From Chamaecyparis obtusa (Eukaryota; Streptophyta; Pinopsida; Cupressales; Cupressaceae), in NCBI GenBank assembly GCA_027943335.1, contig BSBK01001879.1, positions 943,501 through 1,007,500 of the forward strand: a stretch of 64,000 nt of DNA. The letters run 5' to 3'. Each line of letters opens with the position of its first letter. Within the stretch, counting starts at the first letter, position 1. Shown here one piece after another: positions 1 through 10,855 of this stretch. The notes beneath the pieces were generated by a model. The model had not been told where the DNA came from and made no database searches. It worked only from the letters and a program-made list of their open reading frames with translations. Made by a program: the position numbers and the translations under genes.

Positions 1-17
1 TAGTACTAGTGGGTTAG

Positions 18-101
18 AGAGCTCCCTCTTACTCAGCAGTAGTGGGTAGATTTGATGTAGTGCCAGATGCGACACCACCTCCTCCACCACCAGGTCCTTG
101 A
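18..101 (+). pseudogene. C-terminal tail of an unidentified ORF
   Basis: An open frame enters from the left edge, has one in-frame stop at 15-17 and ends at TGA 99-101. Its last residues are six prolines followed by G-P. I do not recognise the protein. A proline-rich end is common in plant transposon-derived ORFs but is not diagnostic. It could equally be a chance frame, so confidence is low. Confidence 0.2.
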
Positions 102-1239
102 GATGGTGGCAGTGAGTCCTAGGTCTAGGGCTTAGGTTTAGATGTTTTGGTCATATCCTGAGACTTTTGATCCAGATTTTGAGATCTCATTTTGTATATT
201 GTATCATGACATTTATTTATATATGAGATTACTAGATGTGATATGTCTTGTGTTTACGTCTCACTTGTGATGGATGTATTAGTTTTTTTATATTGCGTTG
301 TCATATTGCTCAAAATGTATGTTATAAATGCTCATGTATATTCTCTCTCATAGATGTATGTTTAATTCTCATGTGTATGATATAGACTCATGTTTTCAAA
401 AATGGCATTTTTAGGGATATAGATATGATGATAAGATTAACCCCTTGTGATGATGGGAACAGGTCATGATGTGAAAGACAAGGAGCAAAAGACATGATCG
501 AGAAAAAGGAAAGATGAGCGTAGTTGACTGACAAGTCCATGAAAGATTAAAGGAGAGCTCTCTCCATATGCAAAGTGCAAAACTAACTAATCATGAACCT
601 ACAAATGCAATCTACTATGAAAGTGGTTGACTTGCAAGGTCACAATGCCAATAGACATCTAATAATCATCATCAAGCTTTATTGGTAGTGTCGCAAGATC
701 ATACAATACACACTAGTATGACTATGGGTATATGAATATGATCTATATTAGTTAGAATGTGGGAATCCCACCTAGGCATCAAAGACATTTAGGTCAAGAT
801 GACTAGTGCAGTGAGTTACCTAAGTTTGCTATAGCGAGATTATGCTTGCATCAGGACATAAGAAGGTCAAGATGACTATAAGCATGCACTCACAAAACAG
901 TCAAGGATAATACTTTGTAGATCCTAAGTGTCAAGTGGATCAGACATGAATGCTAATGACAATTAGGACCAACAAAATATACCCACAAGCAGAAAAAGCA
1001 ATAAAACATGTCCTCATGCCCTCAGTCTTCTAGCTATGCATCATTGAAAACTATCATAGGGAGATAACACTCATCAAAGAAATCATCATAGACAGCACAC
1101 AAAGAAAACAAAGTCAAACAAGTCTCAATGAGTCGAGTGTTTAAGTGCATGTGTGTAGGTCATAGAATTGATCTTTGAGTATCGCATTTTCTAGTGAGAG
1201 ATATTATATTATGCTAGACTGTTGGGTAGGATATCTGAT
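102..1239. other. unassigned non-coding stretch
   Basis: I find no coding frame, LTR boundary, PBS or PPT here. The sequence is AT-rich and low in CpG, like the rest of the window. It is probably old transposon-derived DNA. Confidence 0.4.
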
Positions 1240-1306
1240 AAGTGTTGAGAAACACTTGATGCTAGGGTAGTGTTGAAAAACACAATTGGGGAGTGTTGAG
1301 AAACAC
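1240..1306 (+). repeat. three spaced GTGTT-GNRA-AACAC hairpins
   Basis: Three inverted repeats with 5-bp stems GTGTT/AACAC and tetraloops GAGA, GAAA and GAGA lie at 1242-1255, 1270-1283 and 1293-1306. The first extends to a 7-bp stem at 1240-1257. As RNA, each would be a short stem capped by a GNRA loop. Function is unknown. Confidence 0.7.
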
Positions 1307-1454
1307 CATGTGTAAGGTGTCCTAAAGACTAGCACATCCAAGAGACCAAAGCTAACACAGTTATGCCCCCGAGACAAAGACAAAGACCAATTCCAAACCA
1401 AGGCAACAAGGTTAAGGCATGATGGAGAACAGCTAAGTGTCATGGATGCATGCT

Positions 1455-1745
1455 AAGAAATAGGGGGCAAAGGCATCAAGTAGCCCCTGTTTCCAAGTTT
1501 TCACCACTTGGATATTATTGCAATTTTTCTCTTTTTTCATTTTATTTTTTTTGTATTTTTGCTACCAAGACACCTATTTCTAGGTTTTCACCAAGGCACT
1601 TTTTCTATTTTTTTGAATTTTTTGCATTTTTTTATTTTTTTGTATTTTTTCAGGACTTTTTATGCTTTTTAGGATTTTTTTAGCATCATATATAAAAAAA
1701 TTTTGGTATTTTTTCAGGATCCATAAATATGTACAAAGGATGCCC
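1455..1745 (-). other. A-rich 3' untranslated region of RLG-A
   Basis: On the minus strand this is very A-rich, with runs of A broken by single other bases. It carries two copies of a module reading GGTGAAAAC(C/T)T(A/G)GAAA, on the plus strand at about 1571-1598 and 1483-1505. The same module and A-rich tract follow pol in RLG-E (63870-64000). It therefore belongs to the Tat-like family and is not simple low-complexity noise. Confidence 0.6.
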
Positions 1746-1759
1746 CTAGATAGAATAGG

Positions 1760-2735
1760 CATCATGGATAGAACTTCTTGAGGTGCAAAACATTGATGGG
1801 GTCAGGGAGCTGTTCTCCCTCTGGATCAGACAGTAAATAGGCACCTGTTCCAAAAGCAATGGTAATGATGTATGGTACAAGCCAATTAGGTTCAAACTTA
1901 CCCTTTTGCTCTCTATTCTATTGATTCTGAGGATTCTCACGCAAGACAAGATCTCCTACTTGAAATTCCCTAGGGCGAACCTTCTTGTTGAATGCTTTAG
2001 ACATACGCTTTTGGTAGACCCTCATGTGATCAAATGAAGCTTTTTGTTTCTCATCTAGAAGCTCTAACTCTTGTAACCTCATGGCACGGTAATCCTCATC
2101 TGTAATCAAACCTTTGAGAGAGACTCTAAGTGAGGGAATATCAACTTCTAAAGGTAATACTGCTTCAACACCATAAGTGAGAGCAAAAGGAGTAGCCCCT
2201 ATAAGAGTACGTATACTCATTCTATAAGCCCATAAGGTTGGATTGATCTGTAAGTTCCAGTCTCTTCCATTCATGTGAACTGTTCTATGGAGAATCTTGA
2301 GAATGGTTTTATTAGATGCTTCTGCTTGTCCATTTCCTTGTGGGAAGTAAATGGAGGACCAATGTTGTTTTATCTTGAAATTTTTGCAAAGGTGTTTAAG
2401 GTCCTTGTTTTTAAATAGACCTCCATTATCAGTGATGATTTCGGAAGGTACTCCAAACTGACATATAATGTGATTCAGAATAAACAAAAAAATTGTCTTG
2501 TTTGAGGCAACAAAAAGTGGGACAGCTTCTACCCATTTTGTAAACTAATCAATAGCAGTAATAATGAATTTGTGTCCACCTGATGAGTTGGGATGAATTT
2601 TCCCAACAAGGTCAAAGGCCTAGTGCTAAAACGGCCAATGAGAAATTGAAGGAATAAGCTCCCTACCTGGAGCATGAATTAGGTTTCCATGTTTCTGACA
2701 CTATTCGCAAGATTTAGCAAAAGCTACTGCATCTG
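1760..2735 (-). pseudogene. gypsy integrase, catalytic core and C-terminal tail (Tat-like)
   Basis: Integrase inserts the element's cDNA into host DNA. The core shows FDLVGKI (first Asp), IITDNGG (second Asp) and NGQAEASN (catalytic Glu), so the DDE triad is intact. The core then runs through NPTLWAYR and a VGDLVL motif typical of the C-terminal part of gypsy integrase. Past a stop near 1918 the frame continues with PNWLVPY and LPDPINVLHLKKF, the usual Tat pol end. One stop replaces the Tyr of the conserved DYFTKW motif. It lies directly downstream of the zinc-finger segment in the same element. Broken, but the family assignment is secure. Confidence 0.85.
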
Positions 2736-2736
2736 T

Positions 2737-3230
2737 CTACATAGTGGGCCAATAGTACCCCGCTCGAAGCAACCTTCGAGCCATGGAAAGACCATTAGAA
2801 TGTCCTCCACAAATTCCCTCATGAATGTCAACTAACGCTTGGTCAGATTCCTCCTTTTCCAAGCACCTAAGAAGTGTCCCATCTAAACCCCTCCTATACA
2901 GATCACCAGAGATAATGGTATGGTGAGAGGCATTACAGATAAGGTTTCTTCTTTCAGAATGGTTAAATGTGTTAGGGATGATGCCATCATGGAGGTATGA
3001 GTAAATAGCACCATAGCGGGAGGATTCGTGATTAACCAAGGTACAAATGACATGGCTTTCTAGGGAGTTGTAGATCGGGTAGTGTAGCTCTTCCACTAGG
3101 AATTTGAATCTGGATTCATGTTGTTCTAGTTGGAGGAGCGAAGCCAATGTAGCCATAGCATCAGCTACTTTATTCTCTACTCTAGGGATTTGTTGAAATG
3201 TAATAAAGGTGAAATATCATCGCAATGAAT
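2737..3230 (-). pseudogene. gypsy pol: post-aRH linker and integrase zinc finger
   Basis: This segment begins with a linker containing QLEQHESRFKFLVEELHYP and then the His half of the integrase H2C2 zinc finger (H-x-G-x-C-G-G-H, residues about 112-119). It ends in RRLLRAGYYWPTM; the matching Cys pair follows in frame after a stop. The linker closely matches that in RLG-E (around 62460-62530), supporting one family. The zinc finger normally helps integrase form multimers and hold LTR ends. Stops separate it from both neighbours. Confidence 0.8.
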
Positions 3231-3303
3231 CAACCATCTTCTTGTAGGGTATCAGTTTGTCATCCTTTGTTTGGTATTCTACATTCACTTGGTTGATAAT
3301 CAA

Positions 3304-3610
3304 TTACGAATCCCCATAAATGTGCAGCTCTGTGATGTTCCACTCTATAGCCATTTTTAATCCATTTGTTAAGGCCTCATATTCAGCAATGTTATTTGTG
3401 CATGGGAATAATAACTTATAGGACTTAGGAATAGTACACCCATGAGGAGAGACAAACAACACACCAGCTCCTGAACCATTGTGCATGAAAGAGCCATCAA
3501 AGAACATCTTCCATGTTCTTGTAGTAAGGTACATTATGTGCTCATCTAGAAATTCAACTTGAATGGGAAAATCAGCTAGTTGATCAGCAATAGCTTGATG
3601 GATGTCTAAA
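3304..3610 (-). pseudogene. additional RNase H (aRH) domain, Tat lineage
   Basis: The segment reads TWKMFFDGSF (first catalytic Asp), GAGVLFVSPHG, NNIAEYEALTNGL (catalytic Glu) and LHIYGDS (third Asp). This is the extra RNase H that Tat elements carry downstream of the normal RT-RNase H. It is probably involved in removing RNA during cDNA synthesis. The reading frame can be followed upstream to about 3610 through an ADQLADFPI linker. No RT follows, so the element is truncated here. Catalytic residues look intact although the gene is interrupted elsewhere. Confidence 0.85.
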
Positions 3611-3700
3611 AATCAGTACACATCATCTAAAAACGCAAATTTGTCTGGACCCATGTCATTTTGCTCAAAAACACTAAAAAATATCAAATTTTAATTGAGT

Positions 3701-3889
3701 GATACTATTTTTTTTGTTAAAGTATCATGTGATACTTTCTTCAATAGCAGTGCGATACTTTCTTTGCCCATGATACTTCGCATAGGATCATGTGATACTT
3801 CACCAATTATCGCGCGATACTGGTTTACATAGTCGCGCGATAGTTAATCTCGAAGGGGGTGATACTTCTAAAGTACCGCACGATATTTC
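3701..3889 (+). repeat. nine GATA(C)TT units at ~22-bp spacing
   Basis: The core GATACT (degenerating to GATAGT and GATATT) starts at 3701, 3731, 3754, 3772, 3794, 3816, 3839, 3861 and 3882. The last six intervals are 18-23 bp, mostly 21-23. Several units carry CGCG immediately before GATA, in DNA that is otherwise CpG-poor. A 9-bp-arm palindrome (AAAGTATCA / TGATACTTT, 3719-3738) covers one unit. Confidence 0.75.
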
Positions 3890-4014
3890 ACCTAAAACTA
3901 AAATTTGAAAATTTGAAAATTTAAAAAATTTGTTTAAAATGTATTAAATGCTCATAATGACTCAAAAAGGGGCTAGTTTTTCTGAAAACATACCGGGGCA
4001 CCATAGTGTGGAGG

Positions 4015-4030
4015 CCGGTTGTGCAACCGG
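4015..4030. repeat. palindrome CCGGTTG-TG-CAACCGG
   Basis: A perfect inverted repeat with 7-bp arms and a 2-nt centre, GC-rich against an AT-rich background, inside the RLG-B 3' untranslated region. It could be a recombination or protein site, or a remnant of a small inverted-repeat insertion. Confidence 0.5.
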
Positions 4031-4906
4031 GAGTGCTCAAATCGATGTCGGTGGACTGGGACACCTGCTTGCTGAGCCATTTCTCTCTCCACGCTCTTGA
4101 AATTCTCAAATTGATAAAAGTCAAATGATTTTGAAAATGACACTTTTTGACCCTTTTATTGCATTTTGACTTTTTGACCTAATTTTCAAAACACCTCAGA
4201 ATTGCGCAAAAATTGCACCCCTAGCTAATTTCAACATCCTGGATCCATTTTTAGACTCAAAATCCTAATCCAAGTTAATCTTGATAGTCAAAATTGCATT
4301 TCAAAATTTTCCCCTCTTCTGTGCAGTTGGTTGACCATTTGAGGCCTAATCCTTCGATCTTTCTTAGGGCATCTTCATCTCCATGTCTTTCAAACTTCTA
4401 GTCTTTCATTCATCCCCTACCCTTCATCTCTCTAAGGTTTTGCCTACATCTTTATTCTATATCTTTCTCAGTCAAACCTCATCGAACTGGGGCATATCTT
4501 CATTGCTTGATGGTTATCCTATCATGTTTTTCCTTCGATTATGATTCCTAGTGATTTGATCAACTTTATCAATTTGTTGTTTCCCTCTACCTGATTTTGA
4601 TTTTGATTCTGAGGGGGCAGTACCTATCAGCTTCAATCCTTGATTCAGCTTGAGATTCTTATTTTGAGACTTGACTATCACTTAACAACAATGGTGTTGG
4701 TCTTGTCTTTTATTTTTTATCTCCTATTTGACTTGATTAGCAGTTAACAACAATAATGTTGATCTTGTCTTTCAGTCGGCTTATGTTTGTCCTGATGTGT
4801 TCCCATCCGATGCACACACGTCTGGGTTGTTTTGTGATCCCAAATCGACTCACATTTCAATTCTATTATTTAACTGCATGTGTTTCCAGAATGATCACAC
4901 ATTAGT

Positions 4907-4920
4907 CAAAGAGGGGCAAA
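4907..4920 (+). other. polypurine tract of RLG-B
   Basis: CAAAGAGGGGCAAA sits directly before an LTR that starts TGTATGCACC. This is the position and composition of the plus-strand primer left by RNase H during reverse transcription. It fixes the orientation (plus) and the LTR start. Confidence 0.65.
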
Positions 4921-5926
4921 TGTATGCACCTTAAAATGGTCGCCTAGACTTTGGGCCCCATTTCTACAATTTATCAAATCCCTGAATCAATATTTTTCAA
5001 ATTATATCAATTTCCTTGATCAAATCCTATTCTATCATTTTCAATTATTTGCCTTGGGCTAACCATTTCATCCTAAGTCTTTATTTATTTAAAAGGAATA
5101 TTTCCTCCCCTTTTATTAAATAAAAAGCCCTCACCTTTTCATCTTATCCTAAGTTGCACAAATAAAGCATTATTCTTATTTTATAAAAAGAAGAAAATCA
5201 CTTTTTGTCTCATATGGACACAAAAGTCAACTCTTATTTTCTCATTGGAGGATACTTGTGCACATGGATTGCTCCTCTTTCAAGCTCCACCCTTGATTAA
5301 TTATTTTGCCTCTTAATCTCCATGGTTCATTCCTTTTCATTTCTTATAAAATGAGAGCTCTCTTCCTCATTTGCATATCATCTTTTATGCTAACTTTATG
5401 CTATAGGATTTCTAGGTCACTTTGGAGCTTTTTGAAGATTTGAAGACATTCTTGCATCAAGCTTTTCGAAATCATTGTTGCATCACATCTTAGATTTCTT
5501 CATTACTTCATAGTTTAGCTTTCATTTCTTGCATAGTAGTTTCATTCTCGTGGCATTCATAGTTTAGATTTCCTTTATGCTATAGATTAATCTCACATAG
5601 CTTAATAGGAGGATTTTTAACACTTTCATATTTACTTTCATAGCTTAGTTTGCATCTTTCATTCTCATAGATTAGCTTGCATTGCATTGCATTTTGTAGT
5701 GATTCTTGGGGATATTGGCATTCTTGCCCTTGTCTTCATTTGAATCTCTCATAGTGTGGTTGACTAGCAAGGTTATAGGCCTAATAGCTCTAGTTGAGAG
5801 CAATATTCAAACTATCCTTGTGACTCCATGCTTAGGGAGCTATGGATCAATTTTTGAGACCTCATTCTTGAGTGTTCTTGATTGTAATGATTCATAGAAG
5901 TGCACTATTTTGTGTGTACAAGGACA
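4921..5926 (+). repeat. LTR of a Tat-like gypsy element (RLG-B, 3' LTR)
   Basis: Starts TGTATGCACC after a PPT. It resembles the RLG-E LTR (58745-59620), which starts TGTAATCACC. Both share TTTGCCTCTTAATCTCCA followed by a TATA-like box (TTATAAAATG here, near 5343), an AGCTCT block and repeated CTTGCATT motifs. The right end is uncertain: candidates ending in CA fall at 5920 and 5926. No PBS follows, so this is the 3' LTR, and it abuts TRG-1 coding sequence. The element probably inserted into TRG-1, whose 5' part would lie further left. Confidence 0.6.
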
Positions 5927-5939
5927 CCTTAAAATGTTT

Positions 5940-6680
5940 CAGAAGAAGATGCAAAAATGAGAAAGAATTCTAAAAAGAATAATAGAGAAGTATGCATATC
6001 TAGTTTGTTTTATGGTTGAAATATATCAATGATGCATAGAGGCAATAAACCTATACAAATGTGGATTCAACCAATGGGTTATGAAGTTATACTAGAGTTA
6101 GTTGATAAATATGTGGAATAAATGATTAAAATCCCTTGATCCAAATGCATAGAGGTTCAAAACCTATATAGAGAAGTATCCAGAGGTTCAAACACAACTG
6201 AAAAAAAAAGAAAGAAAAAAAAAGATCAAGAAACTTGTTGATACACCAACATAAAAAGAAGGTATTACCGAGGAAGAAATGGTAGAAGTAAGGAGACAAC
6301 AAGAGACTGAAGTAAAATCAATGGATGTTGAAGAAGAGGCAACTCCTTTACCCCCCTATTTCTATGCAAATAAGGTCTGGTAGAACATCTTCTACATCTC
6401 CTATGAAGAATAAATCTTCTTCACTGAAGGCATCCAGACCATAAGTAAAGATGACCTAGTCAGAATTGACAAGAGAAGAACTAAACAAAAGAGTATTGGT
6501 CCAAAAAAGAAGAGAGACAAGGATCATGATGGTGATTCATCCACTAAATTTGATCAATCAAAGAAGAAAGTGAGGACAGAAGGAGCTATCGTAGCTAAAG
6601 TGATACCCATGAGTGTAAGAAAAGGTGAGAATGTCGTAGAAAATATTTTAAATAAAGTATTCAAGTATGGAATTTTGATA
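5940..6680 (+). pseudogene. TRG-1 ORF3, broken middle part
   Basis: Short frames separated by stops and frameshifts read MGYEVILELVDKYVE near 6090, a basic segment RSGRTSSTSPMKNK near 6370, then KKRDKDHDGD and KKKVRTEGAIVAKVIPM up to about 6680. TRG-2 ORF3 has IGYEVFEF...EEYVNRLL and a KSTRSSTTLPAKRVK basic segment in the same order. The basic segments look like nuclear localisation signals. Function is unknown; no enzyme motif is present. A purine-only tract at 6197-6228 interrupts it. Confidence 0.45.
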
Positions 6681-6682
6681 GA

Positions 6683-7285
6683 TTGATGAAATATCATCTT
6701 GTATTTGATGAAGATGAAAGAATAAAATTAGAACAAGGTGTTATTACTCACTTGAACAAATTTAGTAGAACACTTGTTGAGATAAAAGATCAAAAACTTG
6801 ATCAGTTATATGCTAAACTAGAAGAAAAGAGACTGATAGCACTAGAAGAGGATAAGAGGATAGAAGAGGCATCTATCACTAAGATGTGTCCAATAATTAG
6901 TTGTGATGAGATGAACAATCTACTTGAGGGAGCTAAAAGGAGACTAATTGAAAATAAAATAATTAACATGTCAATGGACAATAGAGTAGATGAGATCATT
7001 ATTGAGATAGATGATATTACTAGCAAGATGCTAAAGGAAGTCAAACCTATTGTACCTAAAAGAGAAGAACCTATAACTAAGAGGAGAGAAGACAAGGTAT
7101 TCATTAATGAACAATTTGTCTCTATTGTTAGAGAACTATATGTCTATATTAGTGGTGTACTAATTACACTTGATGAACCTGAAAAAGATGAGCAACAAGA
7201 AGGTAAAGATCCCTACATGGACCCTACAAATATCATAGAAAGGGAAGAGATACATGAAATCATGATAGAAAAAAGGATTTTCTAA
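6683..7285 (+). pseudogene. TRG-1 ORF3, helical segment 1
   Basis: A 200-residue open frame, rich in Glu, Lys, Ile and Leu, strongly predicted as helical from composition. Heptad-like stretches such as LDQLYAKLEEKRLIALEEDKR lie at about residues 40-60. It is part of the same broken ORF as 7559-8095, separated by frameshifts and stops. I do not recognise a named domain. In the retroelement context it is most likely a structural, Gag-like or accessory protein. The ATG is arbitrary because the frame was longer originally. Confidence 0.5.
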
Positions 7286-7558
7286 AGATAAACCAATCAA
7301 AATATAGGTGGAAATGGAAATGAAGATTGATGAGCATATGGAAGTAGAAGTTGAGGCTACTAGAGGACAAGAAGATGAAACAAGTAATGTACTTGATATC
7401 TCAAAGGTAGTGGGAGTAGAAGAGAAACTAGATGAAGCAAGAAATGATCAAACATAAACTAGTCCTGAGACATTGTTAGCAAAAATGACCTTACTAATCG
7501 AATCTTTTGATCAGACTTAAAAAGACCAATTGATCTAGATAATTGTGATGAAGATCAA

Positions 7559-8095
7559 TTGATGAAATTATCAGTCTTAGCAAAAGAGAAGGCTAAGAAA
7601 AGAGCCTCGAGGAAAAGATATAAAGGAGAAAGGTTAATGACCAGGATAGTAAGTATTATTGAGAAGTTGATGCCCAAATATCAGATAAAACATGAAGATG
7701 GTACAATTGATCAATTAAAAGGAATGCTTGATGCTTTTGATATTCATTTCCAATCAGTGGAGCAAGCAATAATGAACAAGGTTCAAAAGGAATTTAATGA
7801 TAAGAGATTTAAATATCTTTGTTCATTAATTTTGCAAGATAAAACTTCTTTAGATGTTGGTGTGAAGTATATCAATGATGTTATTGAAGAAGAAAGTAGG
7901 ATATATAGGATAAGCATAGATTCCTTTGTCCATGTATGTAATGTAGATAAGATCCTAAAGGAAATCAAGGATAAATTATCAATTAAGGCAAAGACTTTTG
8001 ATTCATCAAAAGGATTTTCATCGACATATATGAAAAAGGTGATAAAGATGAATGATCAAATAAAGACTTTGGAACAAGAGAGAAGAAGATTGATT
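7559..8095 (+). pseudogene. TRG-1 ORF3, C-terminal part, 5' exon-like half split by RLC-1
   Basis: The frame runs from a basic start (KEKAKKRASRKRYKGER) through about 160 helical residues to NDQIKTLEQERRRLI, where RLC-1 begins. The same 23 codons are repeated on the far side at 15208-15276, and the frame then continues at 15277-15513 to a stop. Removing RLC-1 and one copy of the duplicated flank leaves a continuous open frame. This shows the copia landed in an ORF that was still open. The product has no recognisable catalytic motif; coiled coil is likely. Confidence 0.6.
8027..8095 (+). repeat. 69-bp flanking duplication, left copy
   Basis: This 69-bp sequence abuts the left LTR of RLC-1 and is repeated base for base at 15208-15276, right after the right LTR. 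Normal copia target-site duplications are about 5 bp. See the findings for its meaning. Confidence 0.9.
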
Positions 8096-9388
8096 TGCCA
8101 GCAGGCCAGTACTGACTATATGTTTGTCATTGATGACAACATATGGAAAGTAGCATGTGTGGAAGTCTTATGTAGTAGGCTTTCAGTATATGTTGCATGG
8201 ACATGATATCAACATGATATCATGGGCACATAGGTTAACTATTAGTACAGATAGTTATATAGCAGTTGGTGTCAGTAGTGTTCTTGACAAAGTAACATGA
8301 AATGTTCTATGTATGGTTGTCCGTACAGTTATCATGGAGCCTTGTGCACTTGGATGTATGTTGAAGACATGTTAGTGATGTTTTAGTTATGGATGCATAG
8401 TTTGATATTTGGTAGAAGTAAAGTTATGCAATCGCTATTCGCCAGTAGTAGTTTCCTGTGTTTGTTCAGAAGAGCCGACAGAGATTTTATTGGTTCTTGA
8501 GTTGCGCATATCTTTAGGGTATGTGCCCTTGGAGTTAAGGTTAGAGAAGTATTATTGATGTTCGGTTAAGAGTGCATGAGTTAATTCAACTTGAGGAGAA
8601 AGTTATGGTTGTTTTGGTAGAGCCGACAGTGTGCAGCGTGTGTCTACAAGTATCTTATTGGACAGGTCCCAGAATGTGTTGTGTGCATAGTAGAGCCGAC
8701 AAAATGTTTATTGGAGTTTGTTATGGTTTCTCTAATATGATTTCAAGGTGGTTCTAATAGGCTAACTTGATTATATCATTTAGAGAAAAGATATTTATAG
8801 GCAATCATTTGTGATTGCTTAAGTGTGGCTTATGTTGATTAAGAAGAGCAGAGAAGAGTGTGCGAAGTGTTGAGCCATCAGAAGAAGGTCTATGTGACCA
8901 AGTAAAGTATTTGTGCTATACATTGGAACTAATCTAGACAGTAGGTCAAAGCACAGTTCACCAAGATCTAGATATAGTGTGTATCTATTATTTAGAAGGT
9001 TGTAGCCTTCACCCCTTTGAGCAGTGAGCTCTTGGATAGTGCGTCCTCTCCCCTAACAAGGACAATTATAAAAGACTCCTAACAGGGTCTGACCCTTGAC
9101 CAGGTCTACTGTACTTAATATATTGTAAAGCTACTCCTAACAGGGTAAAGAATCTTCTAACAAGGATCATTATACACTAGTGCAGAATATTAGTGGGTTT
9201 CAATTCTCACCTGGGTTTTTACCTATTTGGGTTTCCCCGTAACCAAAATATTGTGTTGTGTTCAAGTGTTCTTTCATTGTATTTATGCTTTATGTTTAAG
9301 TATACTTAATTGGATAAATAATTGAAAGTTGTAGATAACTGATTCACCCCCCCCCCCTCTCAGTTATTTCTTGGGACTATTCCTAACA
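8096..9388 (+). repeat. RLC-1 left (5') LTR, lacking its first 11 bp
   Basis: Begins TGCCAGCAGG, which aligns with position 12 of the right LTR, and ends CCTAACA just before the PBS. It contains four CTAACARGG motifs at 9053, 9079, 9137 and 9157, and a C-run followed by CTCTCAGTTATT near the 3' end. That U5 end is shared with TRG-2 and RLC-3. Confidence 0.9.
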
Positions 9389-9390
9389 AT

Positions 9391-9401
9391 TGGTATCAGA
9401 G
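9391..9401 (+). other. RLC-1 primer binding site (tRNA-iMet)
   Basis: TGGTATCAGAG starts two bases after the LTR end CCTAACA. It is complementary to the 3' end of plant initiator tRNA-Met, the usual copia primer. Confidence 0.95.
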
Positions 9402-9445
9402 ACAAGTGCCTCAGAGAGAAAGTTTAACAAATTAAGGTTGATCAA

Positions 9446-10340
9446 ATGGCATACTTTAGGAAAGAAAGTCCTAAGTTCGATGGAGAGAATTATCTTGATT
9501 GGAAGAACAAGATGGTGACCCATTTACAGTGCATTGCTTTTGAAGTTTTTGATGTTACTATCAAAGCAACCTTGATTACTACCTTAGAAGACCTTGCAAA
9601 GGATGATGCTACTGAAAGACAAAAGGAGTTGTTTCATCAGAATGCTGTAGCTAGAGAAGCCCTTATCAGCACCCAATCTGATTGTGAATTTTTAGAGATA
9701 AAGAAGGTGGATACCACCCACAAAATATGGAAGTACGTAGAAGACATATTTGAAGGAGACAAACAAGCAAAAGATGCACGTAGAAAGACATGGAAGAAAA
9801 GATTCAATGCATTAGAGATGTTGCCTGAAGAAAATATTAGAGCTTATAAGTAAAGGATAAATGAAGCTGTTGCTAGAATCAGGAACAATGGTGGAGATAT
9901 TTCAGAAGAGGACATTATGGACAAATTAATGACCACTCTCACTTTAGAATATGAAAGCAAGATCAACATCCTTGATGAGACCATGCAACTTACATGTAAT
10001 TTCAAAAGAGAGACCTTGATCATCAAAATCTCAGCTTTTGAGATTTCAAGATTGAAGACAGAACCAAAGAGTGAGATAGCCTTCAAAGTAACAGTTCATG
10101 GTAAGAAATCTGCAAACACTTCTTGTAATTTTGATGATGATGATGAAGAGAAAACATTAGATGATTTCATTGCTATGATTTCCAAAAGAGAAAAGAAAGG
10201 AAAAGGAAAATATGAAGGTCAATTACCATTTAAGTGCTTTTCATGTAATAAGATAGGTCACTTTGCATCTAAGTGTCCCACTAGAGCTAAAAAGTTCAAA
10301 AAGAATTACAAGCCTAAGTACTCTAAGGAATGTTACTTTG
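9446..10340 (+). pseudogene. RLC-1 Gag with CCHC zinc knuckle
   Basis: Gag forms the particle and binds the RNA. The first ATG after the PBS is used. The N-terminus (MAYFRKESPKFDGENYLDWKN) is the typical copia Gag opening with the FDG...YxxWK motif. A TAA at 9851-9853 interrupts YK-R-INEAVARI, one C-to-T change from Gln. A single nucleic-acid-binding knuckle C-FS-C-NKIG-H-FASK-C is encoded at 10234-10275 behind a basic KKGKGK stretch. The frame continues into protease without a stop, as in copia polyproteins. Confidence 0.9.
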
Positions 10341-10855
10341 TTGGAGATGGAGTTTCAAATGATGAATCAGGTGAAGAAGAAATTGGATTCATTGCTACGG
10401 TAGACAAAATGAATGATAAGACAATTCGTGAAGATGAAAAAGAGGAACAAGAGCTAGCATTGATTTCCCAAGTAGACATAAGGATATACTGGATTATAGA
10501 TAGTAGTTGTTCACATCACATGATAGGTGATAAAGGCAGGTTTGTTCATCTAGACAAATACAATGGTGGTATGGTCATATTTGGAGACAACACTCCTAAA
10601 CCAATAGTTGGTAGAGGAGCCATCACCTTGGATGGAAAGAACAGTACTGATGATGTTCTCTATGTTGATGGTTTGAAACATAACCTTCTCAGTGTTGGAC
10701 AGTTACTTGAAAAAGGCTTTCAATTGGATTTCAAAGATGACAAATGCATCATTAACAACAAGGATGGTGTTATGATTGCATCAGGCTCAAAGACTAAAGG
10801 TAATGTTTTCCAACTCAATTTAGAAGCAAGTTGTTTTGTTGCTAAAGTTGATGAC
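10341..10855 (+). pseudogene. RLC-1 aspartic protease
   Basis: Protease cuts the Gag-Pol polyprotein. The active-site segment reads WIIDSSCSHHM near 10490-10520. Copia proteases have D-S-G or D-T-G there, so the Gly is replaced by Ser (a G-to-A change) and the enzyme is probably inactive. The downstream flap region LYVDGLKHNLLSVGQ is well preserved and typical of copia. Same frame as Gag. Confidence 0.85.

Larger units (their letters stand above)
1450..3660 (-). mobile_element. RLG-A: 3' half of a Tat-like Ty3/gypsy element
   Basis: Read on the minus strand, this holds an additional RNase H (aRH) domain, an H2C2 zinc finger, an integrase core, the C-terminal integrase tail and then an A-rich untranslated region. 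The aRH domain (FDGS...AEYEAL...GL) is the hallmark of the Tat lineage of plant gypsy elements. RT and everything 5' of aRH are missing; the element stops between about 3610 and 3660. The same gene order and closely similar proteins recur on the plus strand in RLG-E at 61.9-63.8 kb. No 3' LTR was recognised to the left, so its 3' end is uncertain. Confidence 0.85.
3661..4906 (+). other. 3' untranslated region of RLG-B (no gene)
   Basis: There is no coding frame. The stretch lies just upstream of a PPT and an LTR, so it is best read as the 3' untranslated region of a plus-strand Tat-like element. That zone is known to be hypervariable and to spawn tandem repeats in Tat elements. A ~22-bp periodic repeat (3701-3889) and a perfect palindrome (4015-4030) lie within it. 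Confidence 0.5.

Noticed and set aside
1204..1443. 79-residue minus-strand frame over the hairpin region
   Set aside because: No homologous pattern; it is a by-product of stop-poor sequence in the repeats.
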